Position numbers and translations under genes: made by a program
Assembly: GCA_964291335.2 (NCBI GenBank)
Contig: OZ219748.1
Span: 1,364,001 to 1,428,000 of the forward strand
Direction of reading: 5' to 3'
Length of the DNA: 64,000 nt
Origin: G964291335 sp964291335
Lineage (GTDB): Bacteria; Chloroflexota; Dehalococcoidia; Lucifugimonadales; UBA3495
The notes under the pieces: model-generated
The model's input: the letters and a program-made list of their open reading frames with translations, nothing else
Told to the model about the DNA's origin: nothing
Databases searched by the model: none
Shown: one piece after another, positions 32,416 through 41,451 of the stretch
Position numbering within the stretch: position 1 is the first letter of the stretch
Layout: each line of letters begins with the position of its first letter

Positions 32416-32624
32416 CCCTGACTGGCGAATGCCACCGCAACGGTCCGTATTTGCGGCGCTATGGAAGCTGATGGGCGCTCAAAATGCAACTCCGGGGCTT
32501 CCCGCAGGTTGGCCAATGCCTGCTTTTCCGTTTTTCCCTGGCTGGCAGCCACGTCCACTTCCAGGCACCGGGCCACGTACCACCGGCCTTCCCGGGTTAC
32601 TGCGGCCCTGAATTGATGCTTCAT
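32412..32624 (-). CDS. HicB-like (UPF0150) protein
   Basis: 70 residues with the HicB partial RNase-H fold: FRAAVTREGRWYVARCLEVDVAASQGKTEKQALANL. The N-terminal MKHQF and the final SASIAPQIRTVAVA match the family's short antitoxins without the HTH extension. No hicA gene is adjacent; the coupled downstream gene is unrelated in size. Confidence 0.85.
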   Translation of the reverse strand: MKHQFRAAVTREGRWYVARCLEVDVAASQGKTEKQALANLREAPELHFERPSASIAPQIRTVAVAFASQG

Positions 32625-32655
32625 CTTCCCCTCTCTTATTGACGCAATTTGTCCC

Positions 32656-33729
32656 CTACCCCAGGCCCAGGAGCCGCACCACTTCGTCGCCCACCTGGGA
32701 GGTGGTGGCGGCGCCGCCCAGGTCGGGGGTCATAACCCGGCGTTCTTCCAGGCTGCGCACCACGGCGGCATCTACCCGCTGCGCCGCTTCGGTTTCCCCC
32801 AGGTGGTCCAGCAGCATCGCCGCCGCCGAAATGGTGGCCAGCGGGTTGGCGATGCCTTTGCCGGCCAGGTCAAAGGCGGCGCCGTGCACCGGCTCAAACA
32901 TGGACGGGTATTGCCGCTCCGGGTTGATGTTGGCGCTGGGCGCCAGGCCCATGCTGCCGGTTACCACGGCGGCAATGTCGGAGATGATGTCGGCGAACAG
33001 GTTCGAGGCGACCATCACGTCGAAATCCTCGGGGCAGCGCACCAGGTCCATGGCTGCCCGGTCCACCAGCAGCGATTCCGTGGACACCTGGGGAAACTCG
33101 GCGGCCACCGCCTGGAACACTTCGTCCCAGAAGACCATGCCAAAGGCCTGGGCGTTGGATTTGGTAACGGAAGTTACCTTCAGCCGCCGGCTGCGCCGCT
33201 GGCAGTATTGGAAGGCAGCCCGGATGATGCGCTCGGTGCCGCGGCGGGTGAAAACGTTGGTCTGCATCACCGTTTCGTAGGGGGTTCCCGGGTAAAGGCG
33301 GCCGCCCACTGGCGCATATTCGCCCTCGGTATTCTCCCGGAAGATGACCAGGTCAATTTCCCCGGGGGCCTTGCCGGTCAGGGGCGATGTTACGCCGGGG
33401 TGCAGGTAGGCTGGCCGGACGCAAACGCCCTGGTCGTAGGCCCGGCGCATCGGCAGCAGCAGCCCCTGCAAGGTAATATGGTCGGGAATAGCCGGGTCGC
33501 CCACGGCGCCAAACAGAATAGCCGCATTGCCGGCCACCTGCGCCAGCCCGTCTTCGGGCATCATCCGTCCCGTCTCCCGGTAATAGTCGGACCCCCAGGG
33601 AAACTCGGTATAGTTAAAGCGCAGGCCGGGAATGCTGGCCGACAGGCAGTCCAGCACCTTTCGCCCCTCGGCCACCACTTCCGGGCCGATGCCGTCGCCG
33701 CCGATAATCGCCAAATTATGCTCTGCCAT
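32656..33729 (-). CDS. tartrate/isopropylmalate dehydrogenase family decarboxylating oxidoreductase
   Basis: 357 residues of the beta-decarboxylating dehydrogenase fold: IGGDGIGPEVVAEGRKVL, FGAVGDP, LLPMRRAYDQGVCVRPA, IFRENTEGEYAPVGG, SVTKSNAQAF, MVASNLFADIISDIAA, SMFEPVHGAAFDLAGKGIANPLAT. It lacks clear leucine-pathway neighbours. The IFRENTEGEY segment is typical of tartrate dehydrogenase/D-malate types. NAD-dependent oxidation with decarboxylation of a 2-hydroxyacid is expected. GGAGGCGGATTAG precedes the ATG. Confidence 0.88.
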   Translation of the reverse strand: MAEHNLAIIGGDGIGPEVVAEGRKVLDCLSASIPGLRFNYTEFPWGSDYYRETGRMMPEDGLAQVAGNAAILFGAVGDPAIPDHITLQGLLLPMRRAYDQGVCVRPAYLHPGVTSPLTGKAPGEIDLVIFRENTEGEYAPVGGRLYPGTPYETVMQTNVFTRRGTERIIRAAFQYCQRRSRRLKVTSVTKSNAQAFGMVFWDEVFQAVAAEFPQVSTESLLVDRAAMDLVRCPEDFDVMVASNLFADIISDIAAVVTGSMGLAPSANINPERQYPSMFEPVHGAAFDLAGKGIANPLATISAAAMLLDHLGETEAAQRVDAAVVRSLEERRVMTPDLGGAATTSQVGDEVVRLLGLG

Positions 33730-33847
33730 CTAATCCGCCTCCTTTCCGTTCACAGTCGGTTTGGGTTACTGGTCGGTTCAGCCGGCCGGAAAGCCGGTCG
33801 GTCTGAACCGTTGGGTTGCGCCGGCGTGGTCGGCGGTGGTTGGGCCG

Positions 33848-34780
33848 TCAAAGGGGTTGAACGCCGCCGCCGCGCAGTCGCAGGTGGTAAATGGTCTCGG
33901 CTTCCGGGAAGGCCTGCCTTGCCTGACGGTAAACGGATTTGCCCCGCCGCTGCCGGGCGTCCAGCAGCACGCCGATGATGGAGCCGCTGTGGGCTACGTT
34001 CACGCCGGCGGCGCCCATGGCCTCGGCGAAGGCGACCACGTCGGCCAGGCGGGGCTTGAACAATATCTGCTGGGCCGCCTGGGCGCTGCGGGATGCCCCC
34101 CGGCCCAGCAAGCGGACGTCGCCGCCGGTCAAGCCCTCCCGCACCAGAGCCAGAGCCGCATCGGTTTCGGGCCGGATGGCCTGCCACTGGTCGGTGCGGT
34201 CCACCCGGTTAAAGTCCACGGTATCCACCGGCCCGCCAAAGTCCAGGGCCACGATTTCCACCGGCGGCGGCGGGCCCAGTTCCTCGGTTAAAGCGCCGGC
34301 CCGGTGGTCGAACAGGGCGATGCCGGGGAACATTACCCCGTCGGTGGGTTCCACTGACAGGGCCAACTGGCCGATTTGCCGGGGTGTTAAGGTTATGCCC
34401 AGAGCGAGCCCGGTGGCGGCAATGGCGGCGGACAGGTCGGCGCTGCTGCTGCCCAGCCCCTTGCTGCGGGGGATGGGGCTGCCGAGGCTGACCTGCGCCC
34501 CCAGGTCGGCGGAGTCCAGGTATTGCAGGGTATTGCTGACGGCGGCGGCGGTTTTAGCGCAGTTCGGAGGAACGCGGACGCCGGGCAGGCCCCGGTAAAG
34601 TTCCACCCGCGCCCGGGCGAAAAAGTCCACCGGACAGGCAACCAGAAAGTAGGTTTGCCCCAGCATGCCCTGGGCCAGTTCGCCGCAGCCGCCGGGCGCC
34701 CGCGCCGCTGCCGCGCCAACGAGCGAGGCCGGCGGGGGGGCAGAGGGCATGGGGGCTGGTAATTGTTCAGTCACGTTCAT
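33848..34780 (-). CDS. pduX: L-threonine kinase, GHMP family (PduX-like)
   Basis: Phosphorylates L-threonine to O-phosphothreonine, the substrate of CobD for the aminopropanol linker of B12. The GHMP motifs are visible: ARAPGGCGELAQG near residue 30, the ATP loop PIPRSKGLGSSSADL near residue 110, and HSGSIIGVLLD near the C-terminus. About 310 residues, the expected length. It lies downstream of cobU in the same orientation but separated by a decayed stretch, so it may have its own promoter. Confidence 0.85.
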   Translation of the reverse strand: MNVTEQLPAPMPSAPPPASLVGAAAARAPGGCGELAQGMLGQTYFLVACPVDFFARARVELYRGLPGVRVPPNCAKTAAAVSNTLQYLDSADLGAQVSLGSPIPRSKGLGSSSADLSAAIAATGLALGITLTPRQIGQLALSVEPTDGVMFPGIALFDHRAGALTEELGPPPPVEIVALDFGGPVDTVDFNRVDRTDQWQAIRPETDAALALVREGLTGGDVRLLGRGASRSAQAAQQILFKPRLADVVAFAEAMGAAGVNVAHSGSIIGVLLDARQRRGKSVYRQARQAFPEAETIYHLRLRGGGVQPL

Positions 34781-35229
34781 CACCAGGGCGCGCGGGTAGG
34801 CTGATTATATGCCTTAATCCAGTTATTGAACCGGACAGGCAGCTGCGCAAGCTCACCGGCCCAGGCAGCGCTGCGGGTATAGACCATTGACAGCATGTTC
34901 TCATCTGGTATCACTACGTTTCCATCTGGTATCACTACGGCTGACCGAGTGAACCGCTTCACAAGCTGACTTTTGGCCGGGCAGGTTCAGGTTTCTTTTC
35001 ACGCTATCAAACAAGGCGCTTGCGTTAGTGCGCTGGGCCGCGAATGGCGCCATGGCGTGGGCGTCGATGAAACTTAACCCTGGCGCGTGGTTCTGGCGGG
35101 CCTTCAGTATTTCGCAGCGGGTCCAATGCTGCATTAAATTGCCGGCGTTGCCTTTGTAACTGCCGGTAATGCCTCTCCAGGTTGTCGGTGGTTGTCGGTT
35201 TGGCGCTGGCCGGTATTATACTCTGCTGG
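34781..35229. other. decayed coding-like region between pduX and cobU
   Basis: The reverse strand reads HYRQLQRQRRQFNAALDPL in one frame and then SALFDSVKRNLNLPGQK in another, as if a gene had frameshifted. CATCTGGTATCACTACG is repeated at about 34901-34938. I cannot name the original gene. Confidence 0.35.
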
Positions 35230-35814
35230 TCAGGCGGGTTCGCAACCCGGCTTTACCGGCAGGGGATAGCCGGCTACCACCAGGTAAACCCGGTCGGCGG
35301 CGGCGGCAATGCGCTGGTTGGCTGCGCCCAGTAAGTCCTGAAACTGGCGGCCCAGCCGGTTGGTCGGCACCGGGCTTAACCCGGCCTCGCTGCTGACCAG
35401 CACGGCGGCCCAGCCGGGGGCGATGGCTGCCAGCAGGTCGGCCACCTGGCCCAGGGCCAGCGCTTCGACGGCAGCCGGTTCTTCCCCCTCGCAGGACAGG
35501 AGCAGGTTGGCCAGCCAAAAGTCCACCGAATCCAGCAGCAGGACGCCGGGGGGGTTGTCCGGCAGCCGGGCGCGGGATAAGGCCAGGGCCGGCGTCAGGG
35601 GTTCCTCCAGGGTTTGCCAGTGGGCCGGGCGCCGTTCCCGGTGGCGGCGGATGCGCTCGGTCATATCGGGGTCGGCAGCCTGGCCGGTAGCCAGGTAAAG
35701 GACGGGTCGGTTCAGCCCTGCCGCCAACCCTTCGGCAAAGGCGCTTTTGCCAGAGCGCACGCCGCCCAGAACCAGGGTCAGCCGGGGCGGCTGGCTAGCT
35801 GCCGGCCCGGTCAA
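35230..35814 (-). CDS. cobU: adenosylcobinamide kinase/guanylyltransferase
   Basis: Phosphorylates adenosylcobinamide and transfers GMP to form AdoCbi-GDP. The 194 residues contain the P-loop GGVRSGKSAFAE, the HRERRPAHWQTLEEP motif with the guanylylated His, and LLLDSVDFWLANLLL, followed by VSSEAGLSPVPTNRLGRQFQD. TTG 35814 lies inside the end of cobQ (20-base overlap), indicating coupling. Confidence 0.93.
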   Translation of the reverse strand: MTGPAASQPPRLTLVLGGVRSGKSAFAEGLAAGLNRPVLYLATGQAADPDMTERIRRHRERRPAHWQTLEEPLTPALALSRARLPDNPPGVLLLDSVDFWLANLLLSCEGEEPAAVEALALGQVADLLAAIAPGWAAVLVSSEAGLSPVPTNRLGRQFQDLLGAANQRIAAAADRVYLVVAGYPLPVKPGCEPA

Positions 35815-37375
35815 AGTCGCGCTCCAGGCCGGCCAGCCGGTAGATTAAATCCATGTCCAGGCTGCCCCGCACCCAGTCGGCCAGCTGATTAAACTCGGCG
35901 TCCAGAGGGCTTTCCGGCGCTGCCGATGGCAGGTTCACCCCCTTGCGGCGGGCCAGTTCCTGCAGGATGGCCCGCCGCAGGGGGCCGTTGTGAAACAGGC
36001 CGTGAAGGTAGGTTCCCAGGGTTTGGCCGGCGGCGTCCATCGCCCCGTCGCAGGCCAGTTCCGGGGCCACCGCCACGTCGGTGCGGTCGTCGATGCGGAA
36101 AGGCCGGTTTGCCCCTTCGCCGGTGGTGCGGCCCATGTGGATTTCGTAGCCGGCGATGGGCGCGCCGGCGGCGCCGGCCAGCAGGCCGGCGGCTGCGGCA
36201 ACTGCGCCGCGGATGCGGTGGGTTTCCTTGTTCCTGGCGAAAACCGTGGTTACCGGCAGCAAGCCCAGTCCCTCCATAGTTTCGCAGGATGATTCAATAC
36301 TCTCCGGGTCGTGCAGGTGGAGGCCCAGCATCTGGTAGCCGCCGCAGATGCCAATGACGGCGGCGCCGGCCTGGTGGCGCTGGCGGATGGCCCGGGCCAG
36401 GCCCTGATTTTTCAGCCAGGCCAGGTCGGGCATGGTGGTTTTGCTGCCGGGCAGAATTACCAGGTCGGGTTGGCCCAGGTCGGCGGCGGCGCTGACGTAG
36501 CGGAGGGAAACCCCCGGTTCCCGGGCCAGAGGGTCAAAGTCGTCAAAGTTGGCGATGTGGGGGAGCTGGGCTACGGCAATGTCCAGGACCGGAGGGCAGC
36601 CTTCCGGTCGGGCGGACGGCGGGGGCATCTCCAAAGCCACCGAGTCCTCTTCCGGGAGGTGGATGTGGCGGAAGTGGCGCACTACCCCGGCCACCGGGAC
36701 GCCGGTACGCTCTTCCAGCATGGTCAGGCCGTCGGCAAGCAGGGCGGCGTCGCCCCGAAACTTGTTGATGATGAAACCCCGGATGGTCGCGCGCTCTGCG
36801 GGTTCGAGCAGTTCCAGGGTGCCGACCAGGGCGGCAAAGACGCCCCCCCGGTCGATGTCGCCGCAAAGCAGCACCGGGGAATTGGCGTAGCGGGCCACGC
36901 GCATATTGACGATTTCAGTCGCCTTCAGGTTAATTTCCGCCGGGCTGCCGGCCCCCTCGATGACGACGATGTCGTACTCCCGGCGCAGCGTATCGAGCGA
37001 AGCACGCACCGACTGCCACAACCGGGCCTTGAGGCCGAAATAGTCTTGCGCCCGGGCGGAAACCAGGGGGCGGCCCATTTGCACCACCTGGGCGATGTGG
37101 TCGGCCTCCGGTTTCAGCAGCACCGGGTTCATCTCCACCCGCGCTTCCACCCCGGCAGCTTCGGCCTGCACTGCCTGGGCGCGGCCGATTTCCCCGCCGT
37201 CCCGGGTTACATAGGAATTGTTGGACATGTTCTGGGCCTTAAAGGGGGCGACGCGAAACCCGTCCTGCCGGAAAATGCGGCACAGAGCGGCAGCCAGCAC
37301 GCTTTTGCCTACGTGTGATGCAGTTCCCTGAACCATCAGCGTTTTGCCGAAGGGAGGCCGTGGGTTGGCAGTCAT
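35795..37375 (-). CDS. cobQ: cobyric acid synthase (glutamine-hydrolysing)
   Basis: ATP-dependent amidation of side chains b, d, e and g of adenosylcobyrinate a,c-diamide. 526 residues. The N-domain is dethiobiotin-synthetase-like (MVQGTASHVGKSVLAAALCR, FKAQNMSNNSYVT, VIEGAGSPAEINL). The C-terminal class-I glutaminase has the nucleophile in IGICGGYQMLG. The start region with AAGGATGG ribosome site is duplicated 71 bases upstream. Confidence 0.95.
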   Translation of the reverse strand: MTANPRPPFGKTLMVQGTASHVGKSVLAAALCRIFRQDGFRVAPFKAQNMSNNSYVTRDGGEIGRAQAVQAEAAGVEARVEMNPVLLKPEADHIAQVVQMGRPLVSARAQDYFGLKARLWQSVRASLDTLRREYDIVVIEGAGSPAEINLKATEIVNMRVARYANSPVLLCGDIDRGGVFAALVGTLELLEPAERATIRGFIINKFRGDAALLADGLTMLEERTGVPVAGVVRHFRHIHLPEEDSVALEMPPPSARPEGCPPVLDIAVAQLPHIANFDDFDPLAREPGVSLRYVSAAADLGQPDLVILPGSKTTMPDLAWLKNQGLARAIRQRHQAGAAVIGICGGYQMLGLHLHDPESIESSCETMEGLGLLPVTTVFARNKETHRIRGAVAAAAGLLAGAAGAPIAGYEIHMGRTTGEGANRPFRIDDRTDVAVAPELACDGAMDAAGQTLGTYLHGLFHNGPLRRAILQELARRKGVNLPSAAPESPLDAEFNQLADWVRGSLDMDLIYRLAGLERDFDRAGS

Positions 37376-37476
37376 AAGAGGCGTCCATCCTTAAGGTTTG
37401 CTGCGATACCCGGAGGACGCCGATAAATACCTGAAGGGCTGGTCATAAGAGGCGTCCATCCTTAAGGTTTGCTGCG
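37371..37476. repeat. 35-bp direct repeat covering the cobQ start
   Basis: 37371-37405 and 37442-37476 are identical and begin with the GTCAT of the cobQ start region. The upstream copy therefore also carries a ribosome site and an ATG, but in a non-productive context. Confidence 0.9.
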
Positions 37477-37482
37477 GCGGCC

Positions 37483-38094
37483 TTAAGCCGGGTTCAGGTG
37501 CGAAGTATCGTTATACAAGTGCAGCACAGCGTTATCCGGGTAGGTGTGGATTACCGACAGGGCGCAGTTGTGCATTGCGAACTTCCAGTTGGCTTCCAGG
37601 GGCAGGGAGAGCAGGGCTACCAGGCAGCTGCGCAGCGAACCGCCATGCCCTACCAGCAGAAGGCTGCTGTCCGGGTGGGCCCGTCGCAGCCGGGCGGCGA
37701 AGCCGTTCAGCCGGGCCTGGCATTGGCGGATGGTTTCACCGCCGGGCGGCGCAAAGTCGGGGTCGTTAACCAGCGAGGCCCGGTACAGGTCGGGATACTG
37801 CTGACGGTATTCCGCCACGGTCAACCCTTCGAACACCCCTTTATTATACTCCCGCAGTTCGGGGACGGAATGAAGCGGGGTGTCCCGCTCGCCGAGGATG
37901 ATCCGGGCTGTATCCCTGGTGCGGCACAGGTCGCTGGAATAGGCGGCGTCAAAAGGGACGCCGGCCAGCCGGCGAGCCACCGCCCCGGCCTGCTGCCGCC
38001 CCTGAACGGACAGCTCAATATCGGTGTGGCCCTGGATGCGGCCGGCGGCGTTCCAGAGGGTTTCGCCGTGGCGCACGATGTGGATTATGCCCAT
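37483..38094 (-). CDS. cobC: alpha-ribazole-5'-phosphate phosphatase, histidine phosphatase family
   Basis: 203 residues with the RHG signature (IHIVRHGETLWNAAGRIQGHTD), CRTRDTARII, ELREYNKGVFEGLT and the second His in LLLVGHGGSLR. It removes phosphate from alpha-ribazole phosphate or adenosylcobalamin 5'-phosphate. The family is broad, so assignment rests on the cob context. It overlaps the cobD 3' end by ten bases. Confidence 0.88.
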   Translation of the reverse strand: MGIIHIVRHGETLWNAAGRIQGHTDIELSVQGRQQAGAVARRLAGVPFDAAYSSDLCRTRDTARIILGERDTPLHSVPELREYNKGVFEGLTVAEYRQQYPDLYRASLVNDPDFAPPGGETIRQCQARLNGFAARLRRAHPDSSLLLVGHGGSLRSCLVALLSLPLEANWKFAMHNCALSVIHTYPDNAVLHLYNDTSHLNPA

Positions 38095-39323
38095 TGCCGG
38101 TTGCCTCCCGGGTTATTCTGCCCGGCGCCGGCCGGGATGAAGGTCGGGGCATTCCCGCTGCCGGGCGGCGCCGGGGCGCGGCGGCCGGCCGGGGCCGGCC
38201 CCTCATCCCGGCTTATTTCTGCCATTGCGTCCGCCAGCCGTTGGCAGTCGTTCAGCGGGCGGAGGCCGATGCGGATGCAGTCGGCCAGGCCAAAGGAGGC
38301 GCAGTCGCGGACGAACAGGCCCCGCCGCATCAGCCGGTCGCGCCACCAGCTCCCGTCGCCCACTTCGGCTACCAGAAAGTTGGCTGCCGAGGGCAGAAGG
38401 CCAAAACCCAGCCGGCCCAGGCGTTCCGTCAGGTAAACTCTGGCATCGTTTACCGCCTGCCGGGCGGCGTTCAGGTACGCTGCATCGGACAGGGCGGCCA
38501 GCCCGGCGGCCAGGGCCAGCCCGTTAACGCTCCAGTCCGGCTGGTACTGGGCCAACCGGGCAATCACCTCCGGCGCGGCCACGCCGTAACCCAGCCGCAG
38601 CCCGGTCAGGGCATAGTCTTTGGTCATCGAGCGGAGGAGCAGAACATGACCGGCCTGCGTCAGGGGCAGCGAATTCCAGGCATCGGCCACAAAAGACACA
38701 TAAGCTTCGTCCAGGGCCAGCAGGCTGCCGGCGGCGGCGGCGCATTGGGCCAGGTACGTTACCGCCGGCCGGTTCAGGTAAACCCCGGTAGGATTGTTGG
38801 GGTTGCAGAGAAACACCAGGGCGGGCCGTTCCCGGGCAATCAGCGTCGCGGCCTGCTCCAGGTCCCAGCTGAAGCCATCCGACCGCTGTGCGGGCAGCTG
38901 CATAACCGCGGCCCCGACCAGGGCTACCGCGCCGGCATACTCGCCATAGGTGGGCGTAAGCAGCAGGGCGGAATTGGCACAGCCGGCCGGCGGCGGCGAC
39001 AGCCAGGCGCGGGCCAGCAGGTGAATCAATTCGGTGGAGCCGTTGCCTACCAGAATCTGGGCGGGGGCTGCGTCCAGCCGCCGGGCCAGCGCCTCGCGCA
39101 ATTCCAGGCATTCCGGGTCGGGGTAGGCGGTTAAATCTACTTGCTGCAAGGCCGGCCACAAACCCGGCGGCGGCCCCAGCGGGCTGATGCTGGCGCTGAA
39201 ATCCAGAACCTGGGCCGGGTTCAAGCCTAAAGCGCGCAGCTGGGCCGGACGGATGCCGCCGTGAGCCGGCCGCCCGGCGTTGGCGGTCTGGGTATCTGGG
39301 CCGATTTCCGGGTATGAGGACAT
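38085..39323 (-). CDS. cobD: L-threonine-O-3-phosphate decarboxylase
   Basis: PLP enzyme of aminotransferase fold I producing (R)-1-amino-2-propanol phosphate. 412 residues with VLDFSASISPLGPP, the dimer-interface YPDPECLELREALA, NGSTELIHLLAR, FLCNPNNPTGVYL, ALDEAYVSF and the PLP-lysine motif RSMTKDYALTGLRLGY. The C-terminal ~45 residues are a Pro/Ala-rich tail overlapping cobC. Together with pduX it supplies the linker for CbiB. Confidence 0.92.
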   Translation of the reverse strand: MSSYPEIGPDTQTANAGRPAHGGIRPAQLRALGLNPAQVLDFSASISPLGPPPGLWPALQQVDLTAYPDPECLELREALARRLDAAPAQILVGNGSTELIHLLARAWLSPPPAGCANSALLLTPTYGEYAGAVALVGAAVMQLPAQRSDGFSWDLEQAATLIARERPALVFLCNPNNPTGVYLNRPAVTYLAQCAAAAGSLLALDEAYVSFVADAWNSLPLTQAGHVLLLRSMTKDYALTGLRLGYGVAAPEVIARLAQYQPDWSVNGLALAAGLAALSDAAYLNAARQAVNDARVYLTERLGRLGFGLLPSAANFLVAEVGDGSWWRDRLMRRGLFVRDCASFGLADCIRIGLRPLNDCQRLADAMAEISRDEGPAPAGRRAPAPPGSGNAPTFIPAGAGQNNPGGNRQWA

Positions 39324-39347
39324 ACGCCTCCGGCGATTATGGGCCTT

Positions 39348-40301
39348 TTATTGCCAGACCGCCGCCTTCAGCAGGATCAGGCCGAGGGTCAGCAGCAATC
39401 CCGACCCGGCGACGAAATACATGGATTGAACGGCGCGGGCAATGTCCCCGGCGGCCAGAGGGCGGGCAGCGTCGCCCAGCCGGTAATGGCCTTCCTTCTC
39501 CAGGGCCACGCCCAGGGCGCCGGCCATGCTGCTCATGGGCCAGCCGGCGTTGGGGCTGGCGGTGCGGGCATGGTCGCGCCACATAATGCGCCAGGCCCCT
39601 CCTGCTTGCTGCCCCGGCAGAACCAGGCCGCCCAAAGCCAGCAGCAGGGCCGTCAGCCGCGCCGGAACCAGGTTAATCAGGTCGTCCAGCCGGGCAGACG
39701 CCTTGCCCAAGTATTCATACTCGCCCCGATAGCCTACCATACTGTCCAGGGTGTTGACAGCCCGGTAGGCGAAGGCGCCGGGCAGGCCGAAAAGGGCAAA
39801 GGCCAGCCAGGGGCCGATGAAGCTGTCGCCGGTGTTTTCCGACACCGATTCTACCGCAGCGGCGATGGCCTGGGTGGGTGTAAGGTCGGCGACGTCCCGG
39901 CTTACCAGGGAGCGCATATGCTGCCGCAGGGTCGTCAAATCCCCGCTGACCAGCAGCCGGCCGGCACGGGCCGCTGTCTGGTGCAGCATCCGCAGGGCGA
40001 AGGTGGATTTGAGCAGGACTGCGCCGCCGAGAAGGTAGGCCAGAGGGTGCAGTTCCGCCAGCCCCCAGCCGGCGAGCCAGGCGGCGGCGGCCCAGCCGGC
40101 GGGAATGAGCAGAGCCATCAGCCCGCCGGCAGCCAGGCCGAGGCCACGGCGGCGCGGCGCGCGCCTTTCGGCCCAGGCCACCGTCCGGCCAATCCACACC
40201 GTAGGGTGCAGCCGGGCGGGAAACTCCCGCCCAGCCAGGTCCAGCAGCACGGCCAGCAGCAGGACCAATATATCGGGGGGGATATGCGCTGCTACTGCCA
40301 A
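39348..40301 (-). CDS. cbiB: adenosylcobinamide-phosphate synthase
   Basis: Integral membrane enzyme joining adenosylcobyric acid and aminopropanol phosphate. 317 residues with several hydrophobic helices and the signatures LHPTVWIGRTVAWAERR, SRDVADLTPTQAIAAAVESV, SENTGDSFIGPWLAFALFG, GAFAYRAVNTLDSMVGYR and ARTASPNAGWPMSSMAGALGV. TTG 40301 follows AGAGGGG. Confidence 0.94.
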   Translation of the reverse strand: MAVAAHIPPDILVLLLAVLLDLAGREFPARLHPTVWIGRTVAWAERRAPRRRGLGLAAGGLMALLIPAGWAAAAWLAGWGLAELHPLAYLLGGAVLLKSTFALRMLHQTAARAGRLLVSGDLTTLRQHMRSLVSRDVADLTPTQAIAAAVESVSENTGDSFIGPWLAFALFGLPGAFAYRAVNTLDSMVGYRGEYEYLGKASARLDDLINLVPARLTALLLALGGLVLPGQQAGGAWRIMWRDHARTASPNAGWPMSSMAGALGVALEKEGHYRLGDAARPLAAGDIARAVQSMYFVAGSGLLLTLGLILLKAAVWQ

Positions 40302-40671
40302 CGCTGCCCCTCTGACGAAGTTTCCGGAAGCGGTATGGCGGCAGCCCCGGACGGCTTAACTGAAGCGGCAGCGTTCCCCTGTGCCGGCCATGTCTGCGGC
40401 ACGGCAACGAAGATTTCAAGAACTATGCTGGTATGCTGGGCAAGGACATTCTGCCAGGTTTCCCCCGCGGGGACATGGCGAAGCAGCAGGATGTAAAGCC
40501 GGACAAGGTTGTACGAACAGGCTTGATGCAATGCGCTCATATATCCAGCGGACGCATACCCGGCGTTCCGGTGTTGTCGGGTTGCCGCTGGTACGCTTTC
40601 CCGAAACCGGGTTGCGGGGCTGAACAATTGCTTTGGAACCATTCCCTGGCGCCTTTCCTGCATCGGGATGG
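40302..40671. other. gap between cbiB and cobS
   Basis: 370 bases. On the reverse strand one frame reads YNLVRLYILLLRHVPAGE and VLAQHTSIVLEIFVAVPQ, weakly coding-like, but without a start of its own or a recognisable family. It may be remnant sequence. Confidence 0.3.
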
Positions 40672-41451
40672 TTAAAGGATAAAGAGCAGCGGTTGCAGCC
40701 ACCCGTAAGGCAGCATGGCAACGGCCGCCAGCAGCAGGGCCGTTTCCGCCAGCTCGTTGGCCGCGCCGTAGCAGTCCCCGGTCAGGCCGCCCAGCATTCG
40801 GGCAACAACCCGGCCCAGCAGCCACGCCAGGCCGGAGATGCCCAGCAGCAGACTCAGGCCGCCAATGCCGCCCAGCAGGCCCGCCGCCGCCAGGGCCGTC
40901 AGGGCGGCGACGGCCGTTGCCGTCCTCGCCCCTTCCTGGTGAAAGGGCGAACCCAAACCCTGCTCCCTGACGTAGGGGAAAGCCGCCAGCAGCAGCGTCA
41001 TGGTCCAGCGGGAAAGGGCCGGAAAGAGCAGCAAGGCCCATACCTTGCCTTCCGCTTCCAGCGACAGGAGGGACAGCAGGGCGCCGTACTTGACCAGGAG
41101 CAGGCCGGCTGCGCCCGCCACGGCAAAGGCGCCGACGTGCGAATCCTTCATTATTGCCAGCCGCCGTTCCCGGCTGTAGCCCCCGAACAGGCCGTCGCAG
41201 ACATCCATAAAGCCGTCCAGGTGCAGGCCGCGGGTAACGATGACCAGAAAGACCAGCAGCAGGGACGCGTTCAGGTAGGGGGGGAACAGCTGCCGCGCGC
41301 CCCATTCCAGGGCCAGCAGCAGCAGGCCCAGCAGCAGGCCGACCAGGGGAAACCAGGCCCGGGAGTTGCTGACGTCCCGCCGGCTTAACCGGTTTGCGGG
41401 GCCGGCCGGGAGCAGGGTCAGCAAGCTGAAAGCGGCCAGCAGCGATGCCAA
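40672..41451 (-). CDS. cobS: adenosylcobinamide-GDP ribazoletransferase (cobalamin synthase)
   Basis: Membrane enzyme joining AdoCbi-GDP and alpha-ribazole. 259 residues from TTG 41451, the usual length. Motifs: FSLLTLLPAGP, AWFPLVGLLLG, TRGLHLDGFMDVCDGLFGG (the Asp-rich active site), IMKDSHVGAFAV and LTGDCYGAANELAET. Longer readings run into a duplicated stretch and are not supported. The 5' end lies inside the left copy of a 295-bp tandem duplication. Confidence 0.92.
   Translation of the reverse strand: MASLLAAFSLLTLLPAGPANRLSRRDVSNSRAWFPLVGLLLGLLLLALEWGARQLFPPYLNASLLLVFLVIVTRGLHLDGFMDVCDGLFGGYSRERRLAIMKDSHVGAFAVAGAAGLLLVKYGALLSLLSLEAEGKVWALLLFPALSRWTMTLLLAAFPYVREQGLGSPFHQEGARTATAVAALTALAAAGLLGGIGGLSLLLGISGLAWLLGRVVARMLGGLTGDCYGAANELAETALLLAAVAMLPYGWLQPLLFIL

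Noticed and set aside
32803..33978. 391-codon forward frame opposite the dehydrogenase
   Set aside because: The reverse strand encodes a complete beta-decarboxylating dehydrogenase with a good ribosome site.
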